A stretch of DNA of 64,000 bases, taken from CAYRTD01 sp964528675 (GTDB lineage: Bacteria > Bacteroidota > Bacteroidia > Bacteroidales > GCA-2748055). The position numbers were made by a program, and so were the translations under genes. The number at the start of each line of letters is the position of its first letter. Position 1 is the stretch's first letter. Of the stretch, positions 8,117 through 17,900 are shown piece by piece. Where the stretch lies: the NCBI GenBank assembly GCA_964528675.1, contig CAZGTU010000010.1, positions 1-64,000 on the forward strand, in the 5' to 3' direction. The notes beneath the pieces were generated by a model. It saw only the letters and a program-made list of their open reading frames with translations, ran no database searches and was not told the origin of the DNA.

Positions 8117-10702
8117 TTAAAAATGAAGTTTAAGGCTGACCATCCATGTTCTTCCCCAGCCATAATAAACTTCAGCTGTCCTCCAGGTATGATCCGAACC
8201 ATCATATGCATCAGAAATATATTCTGTATCAAATACATTATTCATGTTTCCAACCAGTGAAGCATTATATTCACCAAGTTTAAACTTGTAAACTGCATAA
8301 AGATCCATCAGGTTATAGGCAGGAACTTTCCAGGAATCAGTGTCTTCATCTTCCGTAGGTTCTGCGGTACGTACCTCCGGATCAAAATCAGCATAAAGAT
8401 TTTCGTAATAATTATAATTAGCTCCAAATTTCACGCCATCCATCAGCTCATAAGATATACCAAGTGCAGCAGTGCTTTGTGCCGCATCTCCCACGTGCAC
8501 ATCCTTGATATACACTTCTTCCTCAAATATGAAATTGTTGTTGTCATCAAAGAAACGGGCACTAACATCATTCATCCAGCGCCAGTCTCCTACTGAAACC
8601 ATACCGGTTATTCGTAATTCTTCAGTCGGACGAGCTTCTACATCTATTTCAACTCCCTGGTGACGGGCATTAATTCCGGTCATATTGGCAAACCTGTCCT
8701 CTCCTTCCACAATATAACCCAATACTCTTGATTTATCTTTCCAGGTTGTGTAATATCCATTAATATTTCCTCTAAAGAACCCGCTTCTGAAGCCATAGCC
8801 CAATTCAAAAGAAGTCACCTTTTCATTAGGGGCATCTTCATTGGCATCGTTGGTATAATTATAGAATACCGTCCGAAAACTGGGTTGATTCTGGAAATAA
8901 CCTGTATTGAAGAAAACGTTGTGTGAAGTAGAGAGATTATAATTTGCTCCTCCTTTAACACTATATCCCGGGAAATGGTACCATTTGGTCTGCGCACCTG
9001 CTCCATCATGTTCCTCAAGGAAATACTCCACACGGGCATAAGATTTATTCGAAGCAGCACCGGCAACGAAAGCGGTAAGCTGTCCGAAATCAGCTTCTGC
9101 CTGACCAAATGCTCCTTCCCAGAGTACCAGTCCGTCATTATAATAATCTACTTTATCTCCAACAAAAGCCGTGTTATTCGGATCGTTGATATTACTGTTA
9201 TCCAGGAAATATTCTCCGCCAAGCAGATCTCTTACTTCACGGTAATGAATACCTCGGTAATAACGAAGGTCGAGTCCGCCGGAAACTTCCAGCCAATCCA
9301 TGCTGTAAGAAACATTGGATAATAAACCGGTCCAGAAATGATTATTTACCGAGTTTCGAATGATTGTTTCAGAACCTTGTGGACCGCGAGCTTCATTCTC
9401 AGCAACAATTTTATCAAAGTCGATTAAGCCTTCACTGCGATATTCCGAATTATACCAATCAGAAGCAGGGGCAGAACTTGTAGGATATCCCTTATAAGTT
9501 CCTAAAAAACCTGTACCTCCCCCGGTACCAACGGATAAATATGCGGCAGTAAGCACATTTAAGTTATCATTCACATCCCAGAAATGATTGAGTATACCCA
9601 TGGGTTTGTGGTAATAATTGTATGCCTCATGAGTCATCTGACCTTTCTTATATCCCCAATCGGCATTATAATAACGATTGTTTATGTTTGGATTCTTATA
9701 TACATCAATTTTTAATGGTGTTGATCGTTGGCCGTGCCATTGCGGTGCACCAAATACAGATAATGCCAGACGCTGGTCATCATTTAAGATTTTAGATACA
9801 TTGAAATAATAAGAATAAGATTCAAAAGGAGTTCCTTCAACAATTCCATCTCCGGTTGTTCTGGCCAGTGAAACTGTTGTTGCCCAATTGTTTTCAGTTA
9901 ATCCCGATGAAAGAGTAAAACTGGTTTTATTGTAGCCGTTGTTACCAATACTTGCCTCAACATTTCCGCCTTTTTCAGCATCAGTTGTTTTTGTAAGTAC
10001 ATTGATGGTTCCGCCAACAGAAGGAATGGCAATCCTGGCAGCACCGAGTCCCCGTTGAACCTGCATGGTTCTGGTAACATCGGAAAGACCTGCCCAGTTT
10101 GACCAGTACACCCATCCGTTTTCCATGTCATTTACCGGCACACCATTGATCATTACAGCAGAGTTCCTGGCATTAAATCCTCTGATGTTTACCCTGGAAT
10201 CACCGAATGCTCCACCCTGCTTGGTGGCATAAATTCCGGGTGTAGATTTTAGAATTTCCGGAAACTCCTGCATCCCTAACTGCGTTTCGATCATTTCAGG
10301 CTGGATATTTGCCACAGGAACCGGGGTCTTACGGTCAATGGCAATATTGGCAAAAACCGAAACTTCGGTAAGACCGATAGCATCACTTTCCATAATAACA
10401 GTTTCCAAATCCATCTCTCCGCCGGTTAATTCAAACTCTTTCTCAATGGTAATCATTCCTACAGAGGAGATTACTATTGTTTTTTCTCCCGTCAATTCGG
10501 TCTTCAGGGTAAAATTACCCTGATAATTACTCACTGTACCTACTGTTGTGCCTTTCACATAAACATTTGCTCCCACCACAGGCTCTCCTGAAGCATCAAC
10601 AATTTTACCCTTGAGAACTGTAGAGCCCTGACCATAAACCACATCAGAGAATATGAAACCAGGCATCAGAATAATACATAAGGCAATCAATACTCTTTTC
10701 AT
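8117..10702 (-). CDS. TonB-dependent receptor with carboxypeptidase-D regulatory-like N-domain
   Basis: An 861-residue outer membrane transporter. Residues 1-24 form a signal peptide. Residues 27-110 are a CarboxypepD_reg-like domain (VLKGKIVDASGEPVVGANVYVKG). A plug domain follows (PEILKSTPGIYATKQGGAFGDSRVNIRG and GVPVNDMENGWVYWSNW), then a 22-strand barrel ending in the aromatic tail VSLKLHF. It is shorter than SusC proteins and has no SusD neighbour. The plug and the long tyrosine-rich loops resemble the receptor class seen with DUF-lipoprotein partners. It leads a two-gene operon with the lipoprotein at 6245-8077. The substrate could be a peptide, glycan or metal complex; the sequence does not decide. 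Confidence 0.9.
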   Translation of the reverse strand: MKRVLIALCIILMPGFIFSDVVYGQGSTVLKGKIVDASGEPVVGANVYVKGTTVGTVSNYQGNFTLKTELTGEKTIVISSVGMITIEKEFELTGGEMDLETVIMESDAIGLTEVSVFANIAIDRKTPVPVANIQPEMIETQLGMQEFPEILKSTPGIYATKQGGAFGDSRVNIRGFNARNSAVMINGVPVNDMENGWVYWSNWAGLSDVTRTMQVQRGLGAARIAIPSVGGTINVLTKTTDAEKGGNVEASIGNNGYNKTSFTLSSGLTENNWATTVSLARTTGDGIVEGTPFESYSYYFNVSKILNDDQRLALSVFGAPQWHGQRSTPLKIDVYKNPNINNRYYNADWGYKKGQMTHEAYNYYHKPMGILNHFWDVNDNLNVLTAAYLSVGTGGGTGFLGTYKGYPTSSAPASDWYNSEYRSEGLIDFDKIVAENEARGPQGSETIIRNSVNNHFWTGLLSNVSYSMDWLEVSGGLDLRYYRGIHYREVRDLLGGEYFLDNSNINDPNNTAFVGDKVDYYNDGLVLWEGAFGQAEADFGQLTAFVAGAASNKSYARVEYFLEEHDGAGAQTKWYHFPGYSVKGGANYNLSTSHNVFFNTGYFQNQPSFRTVFYNYTNDANEDAPNEKVTSFELGYGFRSGFFRGNINGYYTTWKDKSRVLGYIVEGEDRFANMTGINARHQGVEIDVEARPTEELRITGMVSVGDWRWMNDVSARFFDDNNNFIFEEEVYIKDVHVGDAAQSTAALGISYELMDGVKFGANYNYYENLYADFDPEVRTAEPTEDEDTDSWKVPAYNLMDLYAVYKFKLGEYNASLVGNMNNVFDTEYISDAYDGSDHTWRTAEVYYGWGRTWMVSLKLHF

Positions 10703-11138
10703 ATTTGCATTTTTAAAGGTTAGTTTATAAGATGATTTGCTAAAATTATTGAAAACAATTTATTCAGAAAACCAGTACTATCGAAAGTCTGGTTATTCAT
10801 AACAGTTATTAACGAAATTTTTTGATTTTTGACTGTGCAAGGCATATTTGTTATATCCGAAAACATCTGTCCATCAGAGAGATTCAAAATCATTCCAAAA
10901 GATTTTAACAATCTGTTAAAAATTATCCACGAGTTTTCAAGAGCCCAAAAATAGGGCATTTTGAATGAGCGAATGTTAATTTCAAATTAATTTTATGCAA
11001 TCTTATTTATAAATCTGGTGAGAGAATATTGTACAAGTGTGACAATGCGGAGAAAATATGATTTCGGATTAATAAGGAATCTTTCTCATAGTCGCAACTT
11101 TATTTATCTTTAACCACAAAACCTCAACGAAACTACCA
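10703..11138. other. divergent intergenic region
   Basis: No gene is visible in 436 bases between the divergent TonB receptor and serine hydrolase genes. It is AT-rich, with several short runs of A and T, and must hold both promoters. I could not fix a convincing Bacteroidota -33/-7 pair. One minus-strand open frame of 79 codons has no start context or family match and is treated as chance. Confidence 0.55.
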
Positions 11139-12659
11139 ATGAGAAAACAAGCTTTTTATTCTAAAATTGCCGGAATCCTTCTGTCTGTATTATTTTTCTG
11201 CAGTTCAACCCTCGCAAATGATCAAGCCTGGTTTCAGAAAAGCACTCCCGGTGAGCAGGGAATAGATCCGGAAGCCATACTTTCTTTTATCCAAAAAGCG
11301 GAAGCAGAGGTTGATGCCTTGCACAGTTTCATGATAATAAGGCATGGAAAACTGGTTTCCCAGGGATGGTGGGATCCGTTTGATCCTGAAACTCCTCATG
11401 TTTTACATTCTCTGAGTAAAAGCTTTACCTCAACAGCTCTAGGGATAGCAGCAAAGGAAGGATTGCTTTCTCTTGATGACCGGGTAATTTCATTTTTTCC
11501 CGAAGAAGCGCCTGAAGATCCTTCAGATAATATGAAAGCTATGAGAATCCGGGATCTTATTACAATGAATACCGGCCATGTAGATAAACCATGGCCCGAA
11601 GAAGAAGATAAGAACTGGGTGAAAAATTTCTTTGAAGCAGAAGTTGAACTTAAACCGGGAACACACTTCAGGTACAACTCCATGGCTACTTATATGCTCT
11701 CCGCAATTATTCAGAAAGTAAGCGGAGAAAAACTTATCGATTATTTGAATAAACACTTATTCATTCCTTTAGAAATCGAATACCCTTACTGGGAAACCTG
11801 TCCTGAAGGAAGAAATGTAGCAGGCTGGGGATTGTATGTTACCACGGAAGACATTGCAAAACTTGGTCAGCTTTACCTTCAGAAAGGACAATGGGAGGGA
11901 AAACAGATCTTATCGGAAGAATGGGTGGAAATGGCTACATCGAAACAGACCTCTACCGGCAGCAATCCTGACAGCGACTGGGATCAGGGATATGGCTTCC
12001 AATTCTGGCGTTGCAGAAATAACTGCTACCGGGGAGATGGAGCATTCGGACAGTTTTGCCTTGTTTTGCCCGAACAGGATGCAGTTATAGCCATCACATC
12101 GGGAACATATGATATGGGCGGTATATTGCAACTGGTCTGGGATATCCTCCTGCCGGCCATGCATGAAAAGCCACTGCATCCAAATCCGGAAGCACTGAAG
12201 GCACTGAAGAAAAAAACAGCATCATTGCAAATCAAAATGCCACAGGGTGCCGGAAGTTCTGAATTAACACAAAACTTATCAGGATCCCGTTTTGCAATAG
12301 ATGAAAACGATGTGGGCCTCAAAGCTCTTTCCTTTGATTTTAATAATGACAAACATGAAATCCACATCGAAATGGATCAGGGCACCGCGATTATCCCGGC
12401 AGGTACAAACAAATATCTTGATAAAAAACCTGAAAATCCCCTGCCCTATACTGATATCGTCCCCGGTCCGGTCGCATCGGCCGGAGCCTGGATCGAACCT
12501 GACAAATACAGGATCAGAATATATTTCACAGAATCGACTGCAAGACTTATATATACATTCCATTTTAAAGATGATGAGCTTATCTGGGAAAGCGACTTAA
12601 AATTTGCACTTTTCCGTGAAAATAAGAAGAAGCTCTTCAGAGGGAAAAAGGAAATATAA
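11139..12659 (+). CDS. beta-lactamase-fold serine hydrolase (class C/esterase-like), exported
   Basis: A 506-residue exported enzyme. The signal peptide ends near LANDQ (residue 27). The catalytic SxxK is Ser91-Leu-Ser-Lys94 in HSLSKSFTST, and a YNS triad element occurs in HFRYNSMATYML, as in class C beta-lactamase/penicillin-binding-protein-like esterases. A GDGAFGQF segment near residue 300 fits the third active-site loop. The last 150 residues add a beta-rich C-terminal domain common in Bacteroidota members. It is probably a periplasmic esterase or peptidase rather than a resistance enzyme. It is monocistronic. No repeat or terminator was seen after it. Confidence 0.87.
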   Translation: MRKQAFYSKIAGILLSVLFFCSSTLANDQAWFQKSTPGEQGIDPEAILSFIQKAEAEVDALHSFMIIRHGKLVSQGWWDPFDPETPHVLHSLSKSFTSTALGIAAKEGLLSLDDRVISFFPEEAPEDPSDNMKAMRIRDLITMNTGHVDKPWPEEEDKNWVKNFFEAEVELKPGTHFRYNSMATYMLSAIIQKVSGEKLIDYLNKHLFIPLEIEYPYWETCPEGRNVAGWGLYVTTEDIAKLGQLYLQKGQWEGKQILSEEWVEMATSKQTSTGSNPDSDWDQGYGFQFWRCRNNCYRGDGAFGQFCLVLPEQDAVIAITSGTYDMGGILQLVWDILLPAMHEKPLHPNPEALKALKKKTASLQIKMPQGAGSSELTQNLSGSRFAIDENDVGLKALSFDFNNDKHEIHIEMDQGTAIIPAGTNKYLDKKPENPLPYTDIVPGPVASAGAWIEPDKYRIRIYFTESTARLIYTFHFKDDELIWESDLKFALFRENKKKLFRGKKEI

Positions 12660-12786
12660 GTTTAACATATTCCTATTTATTCTGAATTTTATCCATAATT
12701 TTGAATTTTACCATGACAAATTATGATCCTGAAATTTCAGTTAAACAGTCTAGAGAAACATATAAATGATTTAATTTAAGTCATCA

Positions 12787-13365
12787 GTGAAAAAAAAGCT
12801 CCCTCACTCAGACTACAAACTACTGCAGGAAATGCAGGCAGATAATATGCTTGCCTTTGATGAGCTGTATAAAAGATACCATAAAAGACTTTTTCAATTT
12901 GCCAATTCCATTCTAAAATCTAAGGAGGATGCTGAAAACATTGTACACGAAGTGTTTATCCGATTGTGGGAAAACCGTTATAAAATAGAAAAAGTACGTC
13001 CTTTTCTGTTTAGCGTTGCTTATAATGCTACAATTTCCCAGATAAGGAAAAAATTACAAGAACAGAAATTCATAGACCAATTAAAATCACTTCCTGAATC
13101 CTGGGAACAACCCGTAAATATAGATTTAGAGTATAAAGAATTAAAAGAAAAAACTGAACACATCATTTCAAATCTCCCCGAAAGACAAAGAGAAGTATAT
13201 CTATTAAGCCGCAGAGAAGGCTTAAGCTATGCACAGATAGCTAAAAAACTCAATATTTCTGTTAACACTGTAGAGAACCACCTTGCCCGTGCCCTTAAGA
13301 CGCTCCGAAAAGATCTGGGAAAATTTTCTGTTCTGAACATACTTTTTTATTATCTGTTTATTTAG
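12787..13365 (+). CDS. ECF sigma factor, Bacteroidota PUL type
   Basis: A 192-residue sigma-70 factor of the extracytoplasmic function class. Region 2 spans residues about 15-90 (AFDELYKRYHKRLFQFANSIL, EDAENIVHEVFIRLWENR). Region 4 spans about 130-180, with a helix-turn-helix in LSYAQIAKKLNISVNTVENHLARAL. The frame opens with GTG at 12787 directly before three lysine codons; no better ATG lies upstream. A FecR anti-sigma gene follows, then an STN-containing SusC. This is the standard trans-envelope set in which substrate loading of SusC releases the sigma factor. Expected targets are the susC promoter and the genes after it. Confidence 0.93.
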   Translation: MKKKLPHSDYKLLQEMQADNMLAFDELYKRYHKRLFQFANSILKSKEDAENIVHEVFIRLWENRYKIEKVRPFLFSVAYNATISQIRKKLQEQKFIDQLKSLPESWEQPVNIDLEYKELKEKTEHIISNLPERQREVYLLSRREGLSYAQIAKKLNISVNTVENHLARALKTLRKDLGKFSVLNILFYYLFI

Positions 13366-13802
13366 TGTCTCTTGTGTTTTCTATCAGGACAAATGTTCGA
13401 TATCATAGCCTGCTCTGTTAAGTTCACTTATTATACAGTCTCCTCTTTAACTCAATTAACTCTTTAAAATATGCCTTACTCATCCTTGCCGGATCTAATG
13501 TTCACCAGAAAATTTATTTTTTCGAATCTTTTTGCATATTTTAAGTGATTATATTACAGATATATATGTGTTATTTTCAAAAAATAAACCCAAAAAAATG
13601 AAAATGGAGTGGTGGTAAACATCCCTCCCTGCGTCATACTTTTAGAACAGGATCTCAATAAAATCCCGATCTGGTAAATTGAAATTATCATTTTCCCGGT
13701 TAGTTGGTTGGTTAATTAGTTGGTTTTTTGTTGGTTCAGTTTTAGCTACACTAAAGTACATGCATCCTTTTTAAGGGTGCATGTGCTTAATTTTTATCAA
13801 AC
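13366..13802. other. intergenic region between ECF sigma and anti-sigma genes
   Basis: No gene is visible in 437 bases, an unusually long gap for this gene pair. At 13700-13738 a ttagttggttgg-type direct repeat array occurs. Just before the anti-sigma start is a stable hairpin (13756-13786). The gap suggests the two genes have separate promoters, with the anti-sigma transcript carrying a structured leader. Confidence 0.55.
13756..13786 (+). promoter_or_regulatory. hairpin in the leader of the anti-sigma gene
   Basis: The arms gtacatgcatcctt (13756-13769) and aagggtgcatgtgc (13773-13786) pair over about 13 bp with one or two mismatches and a tight loop. A short T-rich run follows at 13791-13795, and the GTG start of the anti-sigma gene follows at 13803. 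It could act as a weak terminator for the sigma transcript or as a translational control hairpin. Confidence 0.5.
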
Positions 13803-14894
13803 GTGGACAGAGAATTATTTATAAAATATCTACAGAATCGTTGTTCTCCTGAAGAACTGGAAAGGGTTATCGAATGGTTCAATAACGAAGCCGGGATGAT
13901 CTCCGGGAGGGCATTCCTTTATAAGTTCTGGGAAGAAATAAGAGACGAGGAAAAAGATCTGGATGAAGGTTCTTCAAAACTTCTGCACAGGATCCATTAC
14001 GATATTAACAGGAAAGAATCGGAAAAATTAATCAATGAATCCAATGATAACCCGGTAGGATACAGAAAACGCAGACGTATTTTTCAATCCTTAATAAGAA
14101 TAGCCGCAGTTCTTTTTATTCCTCTTTTTATTGCAACATTATATATAAGCAATAATCAAATTTCATTTGAATTACCGGGGGCTAAAGAAAAAGAACCTGT
14201 TTACACCAGTGTATACTCACCGGTAGGATCAATTAGCCAGGTAGACCTGCCAGACGGAACAAAAGCCTGGTTAAATCACAATACCACCCTGGTTTATCCT
14301 CAGAATTTCAGCAATAACTCCAGATATGTAAGTTTAACCGGAGAAGCATATTTTAAGGTTAAACATGATCCCGATAATCCTTTTGTTGTTCAAACGGATG
14401 AACTCAATATCGTTGCCACAGGTACCGAATTCAATGTTATGGCTTTCCCTGAAAGCGAAAGGGTTGAAACCACTCTTGCCAGTGGGAAAGTGTTATTACA
14501 AAAGAAAACACCTGAAGGTAGCTCCAAAACTGTTCTCGAAATGATTCCCAATGAACATGCTGTTTATGATGCAACTACGAATAAACTTGTTTATGGTTAT
14601 GAAAATATAGACAAATACATCCTTTGGAAGGAAGGGCGTATTGTTTTTCAGAATGATCCTCTGGACAGGGTAGCTGAAAGATTGAGCCGTTTTTATAATG
14701 TGGATTTCATTGTAGAGGATTCAATACTCGGTGACTATACCTATACTGCAACTTTTGTAGATGAAACCTTGCCACAGGTTATGGAATTACTGGAAATTGC
14801 AACCCCCATTGAATATACCATTACTTCCAGAAAAAAGAAAGATGATGGTTCATTCACGAAAAGAAAAGTAATTATAAAATACAGGGGGAAATGA
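13803..14894 (+). CDS. FecR-family anti-sigma factor
   Basis: A 363-residue inner-membrane protein. The N-terminal cytoplasmic part (1-95) binds the sigma factor. One transmembrane segment lies at about 98-116 (IAAVLFIPLFIATLYIS). The periplasmic FecR domain follows (VDLPDGTKAWLNHNTTLVYP, LTGEAYFKVKHDPDNPFVV, TGTEFNVMAF). The C-terminal DUF4974 domain (FQNDPLDRVAERLSRFYNVDF) is the part expected to contact the STN domain of SusC. The start is GTG at 13803. The order sigma, FecR, SusC with STN is diagnostic of transmembrane signalling control of this PUL. Length and domains are standard. Confidence 0.94.
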   Translation: MDRELFIKYLQNRCSPEELERVIEWFNNEAGMISGRAFLYKFWEEIRDEEKDLDEGSSKLLHRIHYDINRKESEKLINESNDNPVGYRKRRRIFQSLIRIAAVLFIPLFIATLYISNNQISFELPGAKEKEPVYTSVYSPVGSISQVDLPDGTKAWLNHNTTLVYPQNFSNNSRYVSLTGEAYFKVKHDPDNPFVVQTDELNIVATGTEFNVMAFPESERVETTLASGKVLLQKKTPEGSSKTVLEMIPNEHAVYDATTNKLVYGYENIDKYILWKEGRIVFQNDPLDRVAERLSRFYNVDFIVEDSILGDYTYTATFVDETLPQVMELLEIATPIEYTITSRKKKDDGSFTKRKVIIKYRGK

Positions 14895-14911
14895 TCTGAA
14901 TAATCATAAAA

Positions 14912-14940
14912 GCAGGAAAGTGCTGCAACACCTTCCTGCC
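14912..14940 (+). promoter_or_regulatory. hairpin between anti-sigma and susC genes
   Basis: The arms gcaggaaagtg (14912-14922) and caccttcctgc (14929-14939) form an 11-bp stem with one wobble position and a six-base loop. No T-run follows, so it is not a classic terminator. It lies 56 bases before susC and may stabilise or punctuate the transcript. Confidence 0.5.
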
Positions 14941-14995
14941 GGATTAAAGTTTCACAGCTTGGAAAAATTGTAAAACATTAATGCACTGCTAAATT

Positions 14996-17900
14996 ATGAA
15001 AAAAAACTATCATCGGATTGAAAGGTATCTTTATTTATTCCTTTCAAATAAAATCTTCAGGGTAATGAAACTATCAGCAATATTATTAGTGTTCACCTTT
15101 TTACAGGTCCTGGGAAATGAGACTTACTCGCAATCTACAAAGATTACAGTTGATATTGAAGAAGGTACAGTAGCAGATGTACTTAAAACACTTGAGCAAA
15201 ACAGTGAATTTTTCTTTCTCTACAGCCCAAAGATGATCGATGTTAACAGGAAAGTCAGCATCACGGTCAGGAACAAAAGAATAAATACCATCCTCGATCA
15301 ATTATTTCGGGGCACCGATGTCAGGTATGTAATCAAAGACCGGCAGATTGTCCTTTCAACCGAACAAAGACTCGATCTTCTTGAGAATAACACCAAGACA
15401 ATTTCTCAAGCTTCACAGCCAGTAAAGGTGAGTGGAACTGTCACGGATGAAGACGGAGTTCCCGTTATAGGGGCTACTGTAGTGGTTGAGAGTACCGGTG
15501 AAGGGACAATAACAGATACGAATGGTAAATTCACCCTGAATGTACCATCCGAAAATGAAACGCTTATCTTTTCATTTGTCGGTATGACAAGCCAGGAAGT
15601 TCAACTCAAGGGAAGGACCAGTATCTCTGTCACTATGACAAGGGATGCCATAGGCCTGGAAGAAGTCGTTGCCGTTGGATATGGTACACAGGTGAGGAAA
15701 AACCTGTCCAGTTCTATATCCAAAGTGGATGCTGATAAATTTGCATCTGCTCCCTTACCTTCATTTGAAGGCGGGCTGCAGGGACGCGCAGCCGGGGTAC
15801 AGGTAACTACCAGCAGCGCCCTGGCAGGATCTGCTATCAGGGTAAGGGTGAGAGGCACTTCCTCTGCCAGCGCAAACAGTGAACCTCTCTATGTAATTGA
15901 CGGTATTCCTGTGGAAAGCGGGGAAATCAGTACTTCACAACCCGGAGGTTCTATAGGGGAATGGAATCTTCAGACTGCAGCAAATACCAACGTGCTGGCA
16001 AGTTTAAACCCCGCAGATATCCAATCAATTGAGATACTTAAAGATGCTGCTGCTGCAGCAATATATGGTTCCAGAGGAGCAAATGGTGTGGTACTTATTA
16101 CTACAAAAACAGGTAAACCTGGTAAGACGAAAGTGAGTGCAAGCGCAAGCTTCGGAATTTCTGATGCCACCCGCAGGATTGATTTATTAAACACGGAGGA
16201 ATATATTGAACTGGCCCAGGAAGCATGGTTGAATGCAGGACTTCCCATAGAAAGATTCTGGGAATCAAGTGGAGTTCTTACTGATGGACTAACACAGGAA
16301 GAAGCTCTCAATACTGATACAGACTGGATTGATGAAGTATTACAAATTGGAAATACCCAGGAGTACAACCTTTCCGTTAACGGAGGAAATGAAAAAACAA
16401 CTTTTTATATAAGTGCAAACTTAAAAGATGAAGAATCTATCCTCCGCGGAAATGAATACAAACGTTTTGGAGCAAGGATGAATATTGAACATCAGATCAG
16501 TAAGCGTTTTAGAGTGGGTAGTAAAATGATGGTAACACATATTGATGATCAACAGGTCCCTACTTCATGGGCCGGGGGTGTTGGAAATGTTACTGAAATG
16601 CTTCCTATCTGGCCGGTATACAAAGACGATGGCACCTTTTTCAGATTAAATGAATTACATCCTGTTGCAAGTGTTGATCTTCGGGACATTCATCTGACCA
16701 ACAACCAGATTCTCGGAAACTGGTTTGTTAAAGTAAAACTTGCTGAAGGATTAAATTTCCGTTCTGAACTTGGAACAAATCTGTTATATAACGATGATTT
16801 TCACTACAGGGATGGTCGCATAACTTCCCATGGCAGAACTGTTTCTTCAACTGTCATTGGAAGCAGGGTTTCCTGGAATTTTAAGAACATTTTTAATTAC
16901 AAAAAAAGAATAAAGGAACATTCATTTGATCTGCTGGCAGCTATAGAAACACAAGACTTTACCTACAAGTCGAATTCAATGTTCGGGGACTCATATTTTA
17001 ATTCTGCCCTGAGACTGCCCGAAGATGCGGAAATTCAAAATGGTTCATATTTCGAAACCGGATATTCATTTTTATCTTATATAGGGCGTATCAATTATGA
17101 TTATTCTGACCGATATCTTTTATCATTGAGTTTCAGAGCAGACGGATCTTCCCGTTTTGCTGAGAACAATAGGTGGGGATATTTTCCTGCAGGTTCCGTT
17201 GGCTATATATTGAGCGAAGAAGCTTTCTTTTCTCCACTCAGCAATATTTTCAACTTCATGAAGCTGAGAGCCAGCTACGGAATTGTCGGGAATGCTGAAA
17301 TTGGTGATTATGCTTATTATTCATCCTATAGAACTACAAGCTATGATTCAAATACAGGAATTGTACTACAAAATCTTGGTGATGATGAACTGGGCTGGGA
17401 AAAAACGGCTCAACTCGATATAGGTATTACATGGGAAGCCCTGAATGGCAGGATAAGAGGTGAGTTTGATTACTACAATAAAAGGACCACAGACCTTCTG
17501 TTACCGTTTCCGGTATCTCTGATGACAGGCGTTTCCGTAATTACAAAAAACGTTGGAGAACTAAGTAATAAGGGTGTTGATATAATGCTAAATACCATTA
17601 ATATCCAAACCGGAGATTTTACATGGGAAACGAATTTTAACTTCAACCATAATAAGAACAGAGTGGAATCGCTTTCCGAAGAACTGGGTGAGGGTCTGGT
17701 GACTCAACAGGGATTGGGATCGCAAGAGTTATATGTAGGTTATCCTGTTGGTTCAATTGGTATGGTTGAATGGGGTGGAGTTGATCCCGCAACCGGGGAA
17801 GATATATATATTGATTCAGATGGAAATGATTTGTTATACAGTGAAGTAATTTCACAATATGGAAATCTTAATGATTTTTATGATGAACATAAAAAACCAA

